A stretch of 64,000 nt of DNA from Bradyrhizobium sp. NFR13 (GCF_900114605.1 NZ_FOTP01000001.1:1601290-1665289); one strand, 5' to 3'. Shown: positions 44,396 through 53,695, counted from the first letter of the stretch. Translations and numbers: made by a program. The notes: a model not told the origin generated them from the sequence alone.

Positions 44396-44417
44396 AACTA
44401 TACTAAACCGTATAGTT
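44396..44417. promoter_or_regulatory. TetR-type operator candidate A
   Basis: AACTATAC (44396-44403) and GTATAGTT (44410-44417) are perfect inverted arms with a 6-nt spacer. It lies 12 nt upstream of the small membrane gene start. A plus-strand TTGACA (44378-44383) followed 17 nt later by TACTAA overlaps it. Sequence resembles operator B before the RND pump. Confidence 0.55.
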
Positions 44418-44557
44418 CATATAAAGCCCACGCCGCCGCATGAGTCAAGAGCGAAGACTCGCAAGCGCGCGTTCAGACGGTTTGAGGGGGAATAGTAGCG
44501 TGTCGCTGCGTTTCTCGTTCGAAATGCAGATGCCTCAGCCCGACAAAGGATACCTGT

Positions 44558-44845
44558 ATGTCCAAGTACACATTAGTCGTCGTGCTGGCGGCCTTGTTCA
44601 CCAATAGCGCAGCCCTAGTGCTGGAGAACCGCGGTTCATCCGAGCAAAGGGCCGCGTGCACGCCTGACGCCTTTCGGTTGTGCGCGACCTACATTCCTGA
44701 CGCCACGAGCGTGGAAGCCTGCCTCAAGCAGAGACAGCCGGAACTCAGCGACGCGTGCAAAGCCGTCTTCGACCACGCTGCGGCCACTACCACTAGCAGA
44801 ACCATAGGATCGCTCCGCCACCGCGGCGCAGGAGATGAGGAATGA
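44558..44845 (+). CDS. Small secreted Cys-containing protein
   Basis: 95 residues. Signal-like N-terminus (KYTLVVVLAALFTNSAALV) and a short Cys-pattern domain (ACTPDAFRLCATYIPDATSV, then EACLKQRQPELSDACKAVF), a pattern of four Cys seen in small exported proteins of Bradyrhizobium relatives. Function unknown. AAAGGATAC precedes the ATG. Confidence 0.65.
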   Translation: MSKYTLVVVLAALFTNSAALVLENRGSSEQRAACTPDAFRLCATYIPDATSVEACLKQRQPELSDACKAVFDHAAATTTSRTIGSLRHRGAGDEE

Positions 44846-44849
44846 TCGC

Positions 44850-45287
44850 ATGAATACGGCATATGCTCCCGCTTTCGCCGCGTTCGGGGGCTCGGCCTTC
44901 GGGGCGATCTCCACAATTGTCACTGGATGGGTGACTAGGCGACGCAGGCATCGCGAGCGCGATTTTGCCCGGTCGATTTCCAAGCGCGAGCGGCTCTATC
45001 GAAGTTTCATCGAGGAAGCCTCCCGACTCTATGCCGACGCGCTCGTCAGCGACAAATCCGAGATTCCGCAACTGGTCAAGCTGTACGCGCTGGTCGGGCG
45101 AATGAGGATTCTGTCCAGCGATGAAGTGGTTCAAGCCGCGGAGCGGGCGGCTCGCTTGATCATCGAAACCTACGTGTCGCCAAACCGCGAATTTGTTGAT
45201 TTGCCTGCGTTCATGGAGGACATGGATCCCTTGCGTGGTTTCGGGGAAGCCTGCCGCCGGGAATTGCAATCGATCACACTTCGCTGA
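44850..45287 (+). CDS. Hypothetical protein with one membrane segment
   Basis: 145 residues from ATG 44850 (GAGGA upstream); ATG 44835 also possible. A hydrophobic N-terminus (APAFAAFGGSAFGAISTIVT) is followed by a basic stretch (RRRRHRERDF) and a helical cytosolic part (RERLYRSFIEEASRLYADAL, then PQLVKLYALVGRMRILSSDE). Topology suggests a small anchored cytosolic protein. No family recognised. It lies 11 nt before a TetR gene, so the two are probably cotranscribed. Confidence 0.6.
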   Translation: MNTAYAPAFAAFGGSAFGAISTIVTGWVTRRRRHRERDFARSISKRERLYRSFIEEASRLYADALVSDKSEIPQLVKLYALVGRMRILSSDEVVQAAERAARLIIETYVSPNREFVDLPAFMEDMDPLRGFGEACRRELQSITLR

Positions 45288-45298
45288 GGTCGCAAGCA

Positions 45299-45952
45299 AT
45301 GCAGCCACAGATACGCCAAGCGGGATCATCATGCATTCGTCGGCGGATCGTACAAGAAGCGATCAGATTGCACCGGGAGATCGGTTTCAAGAAGACGACT
45401 GTCACCGATATCGCTAGGGCAGCGTCGATGTCGCCCGCTAACGTTTACCGCTTCTTCGCTTCAAAACAGGATCTCGAAGAGGCCGTAGTGGCGGATCTGT
45501 TCGAGCGCGTCTCCATGGCGGCAACGCTTGCAGCTCGCGGCGGCGGCTCTGCTATGGAGCGCTTAACGGCCGCATTAGCGGCAATCTCACGGTCGCATGA
45601 GCATCGGCTGAAGAACGACAGCAAACAGCACGAGCTTGTCGCTGCGGCGGTATGCAAGAACTGGACGGTCGCCCTGTCTCACGCGGACCGGATCAGAGGG
45701 CTGGTGTGCGCGACCATTGCCGACGGACAGGCGAGTGGCGAGCTGCGACCGGGAAGTCCGATGGCGATGACCTGTTGCCTGCTTGAATCGATGGACGCAT
45801 ATCTCAATCCGTCGCGGATCACCGCAGCTACTGTTCGGCCCGCGTTTGACGAGATGATGGATTTCTGCGCGGGCGCTCTACATCACGTAGCGCGGGGTCA
45901 GTCGATCGACTTGACCGCCGAGGTCTGTCCCAACGCCGTGGCGCAAAGATAG
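45299..45952 (+). CDS. TetR-family regulator (1)
   Basis: 217 residues. N-terminal HTH at about 15-62 (RIVQEAIRLHREIGFKKTTV, then TDIARAASMSPANVYRFFAS), the TetR/AcrR pattern. The C-terminal part is helical ligand-binding type (FDEMMDFCAGALHHVARG). Cotranscribed with the preceding hypothetical gene. It converges on the second TetR gene. Target unknown; operators A and B in the neighbourhood are candidates. Confidence 0.85.
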   Translation: MQPQIRQAGSSCIRRRIVQEAIRLHREIGFKKTTVTDIARAASMSPANVYRFFASKQDLEEAVVADLFERVSMAATLAARGGGSAMERLTAALAAISRSHEHRLKNDSKQHELVAAAVCKNWTVALSHADRIRGLVCATIADGQASGELRPGSPMAMTCCLLESMDAYLNPSRITAATVRPAFDEMMDFCAGALHHVARGQSIDLTAEVCPNAVAQR

Positions 45953-45973
45953 AGAGCGGGGTCTGTGGCTGAA

Positions 45974-46636
45974 TCACGGCTTCCAGTCTGCCTCACAAGC
46001 CGCAAGAAAAAAGTTCACCCGTTCGTGCAAGAACGTCGGCAGCTCCTTTCTGAGATCCTTCAGTTCCTCACCCATCAGCGATCTCATAAGCATCGGGAGC
46101 AGGATGAGATCCATAAACATCTGCGCGGTCGCAACGCTGCGCTTTGCGCCGAAGGGTCCTTTGGCTGAGCGCGTGAGCTTCTGCGTTGCCTCGTTTAAGA
46201 GCGATGAAACTGCCCCAGCCGCACGGTCGCGCGCCGCGTCGTGAACATTTCGGCTCAACTCGGGAAATCGTCGCGCTTCGGCGATCGTCGCGCGCGTGAG
46301 GTCCAACGTGTCCTCCACGAACCTCTCCACAATCTCGATGCCGAGATTGATAAGCTTCTCGTGGATAGTGCGGCCTGTCGGCGAAAATCCCTCGAAATCC
46401 GTTAATCCGTTGATCGTGCGGGCCACCACAGCCACGAACAGTGCCTCCTTGCCGGGAAAATGGGCATAGATGGTCGGTTTGCTCGCGGGCGCCAATTCGG
46501 AGATATCGTCGATGCTGGCGCTTCGAAAACCTTTCTCGAGGAACAGCTGTTGGGCCGCGTCAAGAATCCGCGCCTGGACATCACCGGCATGATCCTTGGG
46601 GGGTCTGCCGCGTTTCGGGCTCTTGTTCTTGGTCAT
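45974..46636 (-). CDS. TetR-family regulator (2), divergent to the RND pump
   Basis: 220 residues. Basic lead (NKSPKRGRPPKDH), HTH with RILDAAQQLFLEKGFRSASI, DDISELAPASKPTIYAHFPG and KEALFVAVVARTI, and a TetR_C-type ligand domain. Start ATG 46636 follows GGAAG. The divergent position to the adaptor-adaptor-pump genes, with a dyad in between, is the classic layout of a local efflux repressor. Confidence 0.88.
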   Translation of the reverse strand: MTKNKSPKRGRPPKDHAGDVQARILDAAQQLFLEKGFRSASIDDISELAPASKPTIYAHFPGKEALFVAVVARTINGLTDFEGFSPTGRTIHEKLINLGIEIVERFVEDTLDLTRATIAEARRFPELSRNVHDAARDRAAGAVSSLLNEATQKLTRSAKGPFGAKRSVATAQMFMDLILLPMLMRSLMGEELKDLRKELPTFLHERVNFFLAACEADWKP

Positions 46637-46710
46637 TCCAAACTTCCAATCACGATTATGCGCATCGATCCCACTTGACACGGCTAGGAGAGAAGTGCAA
46701 CAAAAAGAAA

Positions 46711-46730
46711 ATATACGGTATAGTGTATAT
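46711..46730. promoter_or_regulatory. TetR-type operator candidate B
   Basis: ATATACGGTATAGTGTATAT is an imperfect 20-bp palindrome (8 of 10 half-site positions) between the divergent TetR gene and the RND operon. The inner TATAGT (46719-46724) could be the -10 of the pump promoter, so a bound repressor would block it. It shares 12 of 16 positions with part of operator A (GTATAGTNNATAT). Confidence 0.6.
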
Positions 46731-46911
46731 GTTGCGACGGCGGCCTGCACCCGATGCCGCGTTTTGCGCAGGAACGAACTTCCGCGGGCCAGCTCTCTAA
46801 GCTGCAGGTCGACCGCATCCCGAATCTGGCTCGCGGAGCCAACCGGTCGCTGCCGTCCAGCGGTGGATGCGCTCGGCGAGTTGTTGTTAACCCCCACCGC
46901 GTGGACCTCCT

Positions 46912-48045
46912 ATGAACCATGATGCTGCGAACCACACCGAGACCGATGAAGCAGCCGGCAAACGCAAGCTAAAGGTCGCGAGCGTCCTGGCGGCCGCGAT
47001 TGTCGCAATCGCGCTGAGTGGCTGTAACGATCGTGCTACTGCTCCCACTACGCGCACTGCTACCGTGCGCACGGAGGTCGTGCAGCCGCGCGACCGACAA
47101 GCCTCTGTCACCCTCACCGGCGAAATCCAGGCCCGGTTTCGCGCTGACCTTTCGTTCCGCGTCAGCGGGCGTGTGGTCGCGCGCTATGTCGATGTTGGCG
47201 CTCACGTCCGAGCTGGCGACGTCCTGGCTTTGCTGGATTCCGCCGAGCAGCAGGCTGAGGTCGATGCCGCAACTGCGGCGGTGCTGGCCGGAGAATCTCA
47301 GCTACGCGTCGCCAGGGCAACCTTCGAACGGCAAAAGGCGCTGATTGCAAGCGGCTTTACCACGCGGACGGTCTACGATCAGACGCAGGAAGGATTGCGA
47401 ACGGCAGAAGGTGCACTTGAAGCAGCAAAAGCGGAGCTCGGAACGTCGAAAGACGCCCTTAGTTATACCGCGCTGCGCGCAGAAACGGCGGGCATAGTCA
47501 CCGCGCGCAATTTGGAAGTCGGCCAGGTCGTACAGGCCGCACAGCCCGTTTTCTCCCTGGCGCAGGATGGTGAACGGGATGCCGTGTTCGACATCTACGA
47601 ATCCCTCTTCTTTGGCGATCTCGACAACAGCCGCGTCTCCTTGGTGCTCGTCTCCGACGCAGGCGTTACGGCGAGCGGTCATGTCAGGGAAGTTTCGCCC
47701 GTGATTGACGTGAAGAGCGCGACCATCCGCGTCAAGGTTGCGATCCAGGATCCATCAGCGGCGATGACGCTTGGAAGCGCCGTTGCAGGGACCGTCAAAG
47801 CGAAAGCTCAGCAGCAGATTGCGTTGCCCTGGAGTGCATTGGCGGCAGCGGGATCCAGGCCCGCGGTCTGGACCGTCGACCCGGCGACCAAAACGGCTGC
47901 GCTCAAGCCGGTGACGATCGGCGGTTATGAAGCCCGCGAAGTGCTGATCAAGGCAGGCCTCAAGCCGGGCGATCGCGTCGTCATCGATGGCGGCAAGCTG
48001 CTGAGCGTCGGCCAGGCTGTGACATATGAGGGAGACCCGTCATGA
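46912..48045 (+). CDS. RND efflux periplasmic adaptor (1)
   Basis: 377 residues. Lipobox LSGC at about 38 after a hydrophobic stretch, then the membrane-fusion fold: FRVSGRVVARYVDVGAHVRA with GDVLALLDS (lipoyl half), a coiled-coil hairpin (AEGALEAAKAELGTSKDA), and AGIVTARNLEVGQVVQAAQP. Bridges pump and outer-membrane channel. Overlaps the second adaptor by 4 nt. Confidence 0.9.
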   Translation: MNHDAANHTETDEAAGKRKLKVASVLAAAIVAIALSGCNDRATAPTTRTATVRTEVVQPRDRQASVTLTGEIQARFRADLSFRVSGRVVARYVDVGAHVRAGDVLALLDSAEQQAEVDAATAAVLAGESQLRVARATFERQKALIASGFTTRTVYDQTQEGLRTAEGALEAAKAELGTSKDALSYTALRAETAGIVTARNLEVGQVVQAAQPVFSLAQDGERDAVFDIYESLFFGDLDNSRVSLVLVSDAGVTASGHVREVSPVIDVKSATIRVKVAIQDPSAAMTLGSAVAGTVKAKAQQQIALPWSALAAAGSRPAVWTVDPATKTAALKPVTIGGYEAREVLIKAGLKPGDRVVIDGGKLLSVGQAVTYEGDPS

Positions 48046-49118
48046 AGAAACGCGCCATGATTGCAATCGGCACGTTGGTAGCCGCGCTCGTGCTGGCGGG
48101 ATGTCAGCGGGACGCGAAAGCGCCCGAGCCTGTGCGACCTGTCCTATCGAAGGTCCTTGAGCCCAGCGGCACGGATGACATGGTTGCCGTGGGCGTTGTC
48201 GAACCGCAGTACAAGAACAACCTCGCGTTCCGTGTCTTGGGACGTCTGACAGGGCGTCCCGTCTCCGTTGGTGACCTCGTCAGCGAGGGACAAACTGTCG
48301 GGGTCATCGATCCCACGGCTCTTGAGCTTACAGTGCGCTCGGCCAAGGCTGAGCTTACGAAGGTCGAGGCGCAGCTGGCGACTGCAACGGCGACGGAGCA
48401 GCGGCAGCGAACCCTCATCACAACCGACGCCACTACAAAGCAGACACTGGACAATGCGGAGCAGGCGCGGGCCGGCGCCACTGCATCGGTGGCTCACGCA
48501 CAGGCGAACTTGATCAAGGCGATCGAGCAACGAGGCTATGCTCAGATCAAGGCCGATTTCGCTGGCGTCGTCACTGCGGTGGGCGCAGAGGTTGGGCAAG
48601 TTGTTTCTCCGGGCCAAAAAGTTGTGACGGTTGCAAGGCCCGACGTCAGGGAGGCGGTGGTCGATATCGGGGAGGATTTCCCGGTGCCACTTGAAATCGG
48701 CTTGCCTTTCACGGTCGGCTTACAGCTGCTCCCCGCCGTTCAGGTCGAAGGCAAGGTTCGCGAGATCGCCCCGCAGGCAGACCCTCTGACGCGTCTACGG
48801 CGAGTTCGCATCACGCTCAACGATCCTCCGGAAAGCTTCCGCCTGGGCACGACCGTTACGGCGAAGCTCGGCAAAGCGCAAAGTCCAACGTTGCGCGTCC
48901 CCGCTTCAGCGGTGCTCGCCAAGGATGGCGCGAATTTCGTTTGGGTCGTCGATCAGCCTGCGAGCACCGTGTCGCTGCACAAAGTCGATCTCGCCGGGGA
49001 TCCTGCGGGTACCCCCGTCGCCAGTGGGCTTTATCCTGGCGCGCGCATCGTGATCGCTGGAGTCCACAGCCTCAAGCAAGGACAGCAAGTCCGCATCGAA
49101 CAGGACCGTAAGCCATGA
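48042..49118 (+). CDS. RND efflux periplasmic adaptor (2)
   Basis: 358 residues. Lipoprotein signal with LAGC (about 21), then FRVLGRLTGRPVSVGDLVSE, a hairpin (KAELTKVEAQLATATATEQR) and FAGVVTAVGAEVGQVVSPGQ. Distinct from adaptor 1. Pumps with two adaptors are known, for example TriABC of Pseudomonas aeruginosa, where both are required. Overlaps the pump gene by 4 nt. Confidence 0.9.
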   Translation: MKKRAMIAIGTLVAALVLAGCQRDAKAPEPVRPVLSKVLEPSGTDDMVAVGVVEPQYKNNLAFRVLGRLTGRPVSVGDLVSEGQTVGVIDPTALELTVRSAKAELTKVEAQLATATATEQRQRTLITTDATTKQTLDNAEQARAGATASVAHAQANLIKAIEQRGYAQIKADFAGVVTAVGAEVGQVVSPGQKVVTVARPDVREAVVDIGEDFPVPLEIGLPFTVGLQLLPAVQVEGKVREIAPQADPLTRLRRVRITLNDPPESFRLGTTVTAKLGKAQSPTLRVPASAVLAKDGANFVWVVDQPASTVSLHKVDLAGDPAGTPVASGLYPGARIVIAGVHSLKQGQQVRIEQDRKP

Positions 49119-52100
49119 AGTCGTTTAACCTTTCCGATTGGGCGCTCCGCCATCGTTCACTCGTCTGGTATTTCATGTTCGCCTTCATGGCGGCAGGCCT
49201 CTTTGCATACCTTCAGCTTGGTCGTCAGGAAGATCCCGACTTCACCATCAAGACAATGGTGATCCAGGCGCAGTGGCCGGGCGCATCACCCGAAGAGATG
49301 ACGCGGCAGGTCACCGACAGGATCGAAAAGAAGCTCGAGGAACTGGAATCGCTCGACTACACCAAGAGCGTTACAATTGCGGGGCAGACCACTGTATTTG
49401 TCTATCTGCGAGACACGACAAAGGCGGTTGACGTCAAGCCGACTTGGGTCCGCGTCCGCAACATGATCGCGGACATCAAGGGCGAATTCCCGCAAGGGGT
49501 CATCGGACTCGGCTTCAACGATCGCTTCGGCGACGTGTTCGGTAACATCTATGCCTTCACCAGCGATGGCTTGACCCAGCGTCAGCTGCGCGACGTGGTC
49601 GAGGATATCCGTGCCAAGGTCTTGACCGTGCCGGATGTGGGTAAGGTCGACTTTCTCGGAACGCAGGACGAGGTGATCTACCTCGAGTTCTCCACCCGCA
49701 AGATTGCGGCCCTTGGCCTCGATGTCCGCTCGATCATGGCTTCCCTGCAGGGCCAGAACGCGGTCGCGCCGTCCGGCGTGTTCCAGGAGGGACCCGAGCG
49801 CATCAGCGTACGCGTAAACGGCCAATTCACTTCGGAAGCAAGCCTGAAGGCAGTCAATCTCCGGATCAACGATCGCTTCTTTCCGCTGACTGACGTCGCG
49901 ACCATCACGCGCGGTTATGCCGATCCGGCCAAAAGCTTGTTCAGGTACAACGGCCAGCCTGCAATCGGACTTGCCATCGGCATGAAGTCCGGCGCGAACC
50001 TGCTTCACTTCGGCGAAGCTCTGAAACAGGAAATGACAAAGGTCATTGCGGACCTACCGATCGGCGTCGGCGTTCATTTGGTCGCTAATCAGCCGGTCGT
50101 CGTCGAGCATGCCGTATCGGGCTTTACCGAAGCGTTGTTTGAGGCCGTGGTCATCGTCCTCGCCATCAGCTTTCTCAGCCTTGGCATGCGGGCCGGGCTT
50201 GTCGTCGCAATTGCGATTCCGCTGGTCCTCGCCATTACCTTTGTGGTGATGGCCTATGCCGGCATTTCATTGCAGAGAATTTCGCTTGGTGCATTGATCA
50301 TCGCGCTGGGCCTTCTGGTCGATGATGCCATGATTGCCGTCGAAATGATGGTGGCCCGACTGGAGGTCGGCGACCCTCTCGAGAAAGCGGCGACCCACGT
50401 CTATACGTCGACCGCTTTTCCCATGCTGACGGGCACGATGGTCACGGTCGCGGGCTTCATCCCGATTGGGCTGAATAGCAGTAATGCCGGCGAGTTTACC
50501 TTCACCCTGTTCGTGGTGATTGCGGTCTCCCTGATGGTGTCGTGGATCGTCGCGGTGCTGTTCACCCCACTGCTCGGCGTCACCATCTTGCCCGCAAAGA
50601 TGAAGGGGCCCCACGGGGAGAAGGGCCGGCTGGCGCAGATGTTCTCACGCCTGCTGCTCGTCTGCATGCGTCGCCGTTGGATTACCATTGGCGTGACGGT
50701 TGCAGCCTTCTTCGTCGCGTTGTTCGGCATGATGTTCGTGCAGCAGCAGTTCTTTCCCTCGTCGGACCGTGACGAGTTGGTGATCGACTGGAACTTGCCG
50801 CAAAATGCCTCGATCGCAGAAACCAATGCACAGATGGCTCGCTTCGAGAGCGAACAGCTGCAGGGCAATGGCTCGGTGGAGCATTGGTCGACTTATGTCG
50901 GTACGGGCGCTCCGCGCTTCGTGCTGTCGTTCGACCTGCAGACGGCGAATTCATGGTTTGGCCAGCAAGTCATTGTGACCAAGGGCGGGATAAAAGCGCG
51001 CGACCTCGTCAAGGCGAAATTTGAGGAATATCTGAGAAAGACGTTTCCAGGCACCGACACCTACGTCAAGTTGCTTGAGGTCGGCCCCCCGGTGGGGCGT
51101 CCCGTGCAATACCGCGTAAGCGGGCCAGACATCGCAAAGGTCAGAGATCTCTCGCAGGAACTCGCCGGCATCGTCCGGAGAAGTCCCGATCTCGGCAACG
51201 TCGTGTTTGACTGGATGGAGCCTGCGCGCGTCGTCAAGATCGACGTTCTCCAGGACAAAGCGCGCCAGCTCGGCGTGACGTCGGAAGACATCGCCACGGC
51301 AGTCAATTCGGTGCTCGAGGGCACCCCGATCACACAGGTTCGCGACAGTATCTATCTCGTCAATGTGACGGGACGGGCGACCGCGGTCGAGCGCAGCTCG
51401 ATCGATACGCTCCGCGATCTGCAGTTAACCGGGGCCGGCGGGCAGTCGGTGCCGCTCGGTGCCGTGGCCGATCTGCGCTATGAGATCGAGCAGCCAACTA
51501 TCTGGCGCCGCGCGCGTATTCCCACGATCACGCTGAAGGCTGGCATTGTCACCGACGCCCAGCCGAAGACAATCTTGGACCAGTTGGCGCCAAAGTTGGC
51601 GGAGTTCGGCAAAGAACTGCCGGCGGGTTACTCGGTGGCGATCGGAGGCTCCGTGGAGGAGAGCGCGAAGAGCCAGTCGCCGATCGTGGCCGTCGTTCCG
51701 CTGATGCTGTTTGTCATGGCCACGATACTGATGATTCAGCTGCAGAGCTTTCATCGCTTGTTCCTGGTGTTTGCGGTCGCGCCGCTTGCCGTGATCGGCG
51801 TCGTCATGGCCATGCTACCGAGCGGCGCGCCGCTTGGCTTCGTTGCCATCCTCGGCGTCTTGGCACTGATTGGCATTCTGGTCCGGAACTCAGTCATTCT
51901 GATTGTGCAGATCGAGGATCTGAGGAGGGAGGGACGCCCGGCCTGGGATGCCGTTGTAGAAGCGACGGAGCATCGCATGCGGCCGATCCTGCTAACCGCA
52001 GCTGCCGCAAGTCTCGCGTTGATTCCGATTGCGCGCGAGATTTTCTGGGGCCCGATGGCTTACGCGATGATGGGCGGCATCATCGTCGGCACGCTGCTGA

Positions 52101-52330
52101 CGCTCTTGTTCCTGCCGGCGCTCTATGTGGCGTGGTTCCGGATACACCCTCTTCGCGACGATGGCCGGACAACGCCTGAGGCAATGGACTTGACGCAACG
52201 TCACCGGTCGTCGGACCGCGTAAGCGGGACATCAATTTCCTGGTTAACCACCAAGTCCTTCGGCAGCTTGACCGTACCCACCGCCTCTCAGCCCGCCCCA
52301 GGCAAGCTCAACGAGGGCTCGCGCCCATAG
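49115..52330 (+). CDS. RND efflux pump, inner-membrane transporter
   Basis: 1071 residues, about 12 membrane helices. N-terminal helix near 14-32, then the docking/porter region (ARPASPEEM-type PGASPEEMTRQVTDRIEKKL). The proton-relay Asp pair in helix 4 (LGLLVDDAMIAVEMMVARLE, near 402-403) is intact. The C-terminal conserved LPALYVAWFRI is near 1020. The last roughly 45 residues (beyond about 1025) look unlike RND tails. Three-gene operon with no outer-membrane factor; substrate unknown. Confidence 0.93.
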   Translation: MKSFNLSDWALRHRSLVWYFMFAFMAAGLFAYLQLGRQEDPDFTIKTMVIQAQWPGASPEEMTRQVTDRIEKKLEELESLDYTKSVTIAGQTTVFVYLRDTTKAVDVKPTWVRVRNMIADIKGEFPQGVIGLGFNDRFGDVFGNIYAFTSDGLTQRQLRDVVEDIRAKVLTVPDVGKVDFLGTQDEVIYLEFSTRKIAALGLDVRSIMASLQGQNAVAPSGVFQEGPERISVRVNGQFTSEASLKAVNLRINDRFFPLTDVATITRGYADPAKSLFRYNGQPAIGLAIGMKSGANLLHFGEALKQEMTKVIADLPIGVGVHLVANQPVVVEHAVSGFTEALFEAVVIVLAISFLSLGMRAGLVVAIAIPLVLAITFVVMAYAGISLQRISLGALIIALGLLVDDAMIAVEMMVARLEVGDPLEKAATHVYTSTAFPMLTGTMVTVAGFIPIGLNSSNAGEFTFTLFVVIAVSLMVSWIVAVLFTPLLGVTILPAKMKGPHGEKGRLAQMFSRLLLVCMRRRWITIGVTVAAFFVALFGMMFVQQQFFPSSDRDELVIDWNLPQNASIAETNAQMARFESEQLQGNGSVEHWSTYVGTGAPRFVLSFDLQTANSWFGQQVIVTKGGIKARDLVKAKFEEYLRKTFPGTDTYVKLLEVGPPVGRPVQYRVSGPDIAKVRDLSQELAGIVRRSPDLGNVVFDWMEPARVVKIDVLQDKARQLGVTSEDIATAVNSVLEGTPITQVRDSIYLVNVTGRATAVERSSIDTLRDLQLTGAGGQSVPLGAVADLRYEIEQPTIWRRARIPTITLKAGIVTDAQPKTILDQLAPKLAEFGKELPAGYSVAIGGSVEESAKSQSPIVAVVPLMLFVMATILMIQLQSFHRLFLVFAVAPLAVIGVVMAMLPSGAPLGFVAILGVLALIGILVRNSVILIVQIEDLRREGRPAWDAVVEATEHRMRPILLTAAAASLALIPIAREIFWGPMAYAMMGGIIVGTLLTLLFLPALYVAWFRIHPLRDDGRTTPEAMDLTQRHRSSDRVSGTSISWLTTKSFGSLTVPTASQPAPGKLNEGSRP

Positions 52331-52348
52331 CGAAATTGAGATCGATAA

Positions 52349-52410
52349 AGTCCAATGCTATGTGGCACGGAGTCCACCCTGGGTGGCACCAGTCCAAACC
52401 TATGTGGCGT
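52349..52410. repeat. Three short direct repeats next to a tRNA gene (possible IS end)
   Basis: Units start AGTCCA and end in TGGC plus 2-4 nt: 52349-52370 (22 nt), 52371-52390 (20 nt), 52391-52410 (20 nt). Example unit 3: AGTCCAAACCTATGTGGCGT. Tandem terminal repeats of this size are a feature of IS21-like element ends, so this may be a remnant, but no transposase is nearby. It lies directly between the RND pump and the tRNA. Confidence 0.5.
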
Positions 52411-52421
52411 CCAACAAGATC

Positions 52422-52498
52422 TGGCGCACCCGACACGATTCGAACGTGTGACCTTTGCCTTCGGAGGGCAACGCTCTATCCAGCTGAGCTACGGGTGC
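52422..52498 (-). tRNA. tRNA-Arg (anticodon CCG)
   Basis: Read on the minus strand: acceptor GCACCCG pairs with CGGGTGC, D-arm GCTC...GAGC, anticodon stem TTGCC/GGCAA with loop CTCCGAA (anticodon CCG, codon CGG), T-arm ACACG-TTCGAAT-CGTGT, discriminator G and an encoded CCA (52422-52424). All four arms pair without mismatch. Confidence 0.95.
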
Positions 52499-52882
52499 TT
52501 GAGCGTCCATTTAGCCGATTGGTCGGGCGGCGGCAACGGCTGGCCGGGGCGGTTTTGGGCGAAAAACGGCTCGGTTGGAGGCCGTGCTGCCCTCTTTCAG
52601 GCGGCGGTCACACGTTTGGATCGGGTCTGGGTGCGCGAAGCGGTCGCGCCGCTGGTGCGGGGGATCTCGAGAGGGCGAGGGGACCAGGTTGCGCCCCGTG
52701 ATTGTCCCGGAACCTCGCTTATTTGCTCAATGACACTGTGTTCGGCAACGGGACGTGGTCCGATCGGCGAATGCTGAACCTTGAGCAAGAGCCGAGTGAC
52801 ATAACTCCGGCTACCCAGGCGCCATTGTGCGAACCGACCAAGGGCGCCGGCCGTTCCCGCGTTGAACATCGGAGGACGTCCC
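52499..52882. other. Intergenic stretch without a recognised gene
   Basis: About 380 nt between the tRNA (minus) and the methyltransferase (plus). It must hold the tRNA promoter and the methyltransferase promoter. Overlapping short frames here have no family character. Confidence 0.4.
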
Positions 52883-53695
52883 ATGAATGCGAACCAGGCT
52901 CTTTGGGAGAAAGGCGACTTTACCCGTATCGCGGAGACGATGCGCGCCAGCGGCGAGGCGCTCGTTGCGTCGATCGGGATCACGCGCGGAAGTGACGTGC
53001 TCGATCTTGGATGCGGGGACGGCACGACAGCGCTTCCAGCAGCAAGAGCCGGGGCAAATGTCACGGGTGTCGATATTGCTCGCAACCTGGTGGAGGCCGG
53101 CAACAGGCGCGCGATGGCGGAAGGGGTTACATGTCGTTTTCAGGAAGGCGATGCATCGAATCTGACAGACATCAAGGACAACAGTTTCGATCTCGTTGTC
53201 AGCATCTTCGGCGCGATGTTTGCGCCCAGGCCATCGGATGTTGCCAGGGAAATGGTTCGCGTCACGCGGCCGGGCGGCCGGATTGTGATGGGAAACTGGA
53301 TCCCGAACGATCCCACTCTGGTGGCGCAGATCCTCAAGATCAGCTCGTCCTATTCGCCGCCTCCGCCGGAAGGCTTCGTAAGTCCCATGACCTGGGGTCT
53401 CGAGGACAATGTTGTCGAGCGCTTCACGTCGGCTGGCATTCCGAAGCCAAATATCTCATTCGCGCGTGACTCCTACGAATTCAACTTTGCCGGAACGCCG
53501 GCAAAGTTCGTCGACCAGTTCAGGGCATATTATGGTCCGACCATGAACGCCTTCGATGCAGCTGAAAAAGACGGTCGCGCCGACACCTTGAAGGGCGAGC
53601 TTGTCAAGCTGTTCGAGAGCCAGAACAGAAGCTCCGATCCTTCGCAGACATCGGTGAAGGCGACGTTCCTGCGCGTGACCGTCCGCAAACCGTGA
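52883..53695 (+). CDS. Class I SAM-dependent methyltransferase
   Basis: 270 residues. Motif I VLDLGCGDGTTALPAARAGA, motif II acidic strand VTGVDIARNLVEA, then GDASNLTDIKDNSFDLVVSI and the post-motif RVTRPGGRIVMGNW. Methyltransferase_11-type fold; acceptor unknown. GGAGGA precedes the ATG at 52883. Confidence 0.88.
   Translation: MNANQALWEKGDFTRIAETMRASGEALVASIGITRGSDVLDLGCGDGTTALPAARAGANVTGVDIARNLVEAGNRRAMAEGVTCRFQEGDASNLTDIKDNSFDLVVSIFGAMFAPRPSDVAREMVRVTRPGGRIVMGNWIPNDPTLVAQILKISSSYSPPPPEGFVSPMTWGLEDNVVERFTSAGIPKPNISFARDSYEFNFAGTPAKFVDQFRAYYGPTMNAFDAAEKDGRADTLKGELVKLFESQNRSSDPSQTSVKATFLRVTVRKP

Noticed and set aside
43200..52422. Integrated island bounded by tRNA-Arg attachment repeats
   Set aside because: I looked for a second copy of the tRNA 3' end to the left and saw none, and there is no integrase gene. 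The accessory character of the region stands, but not a defined island.
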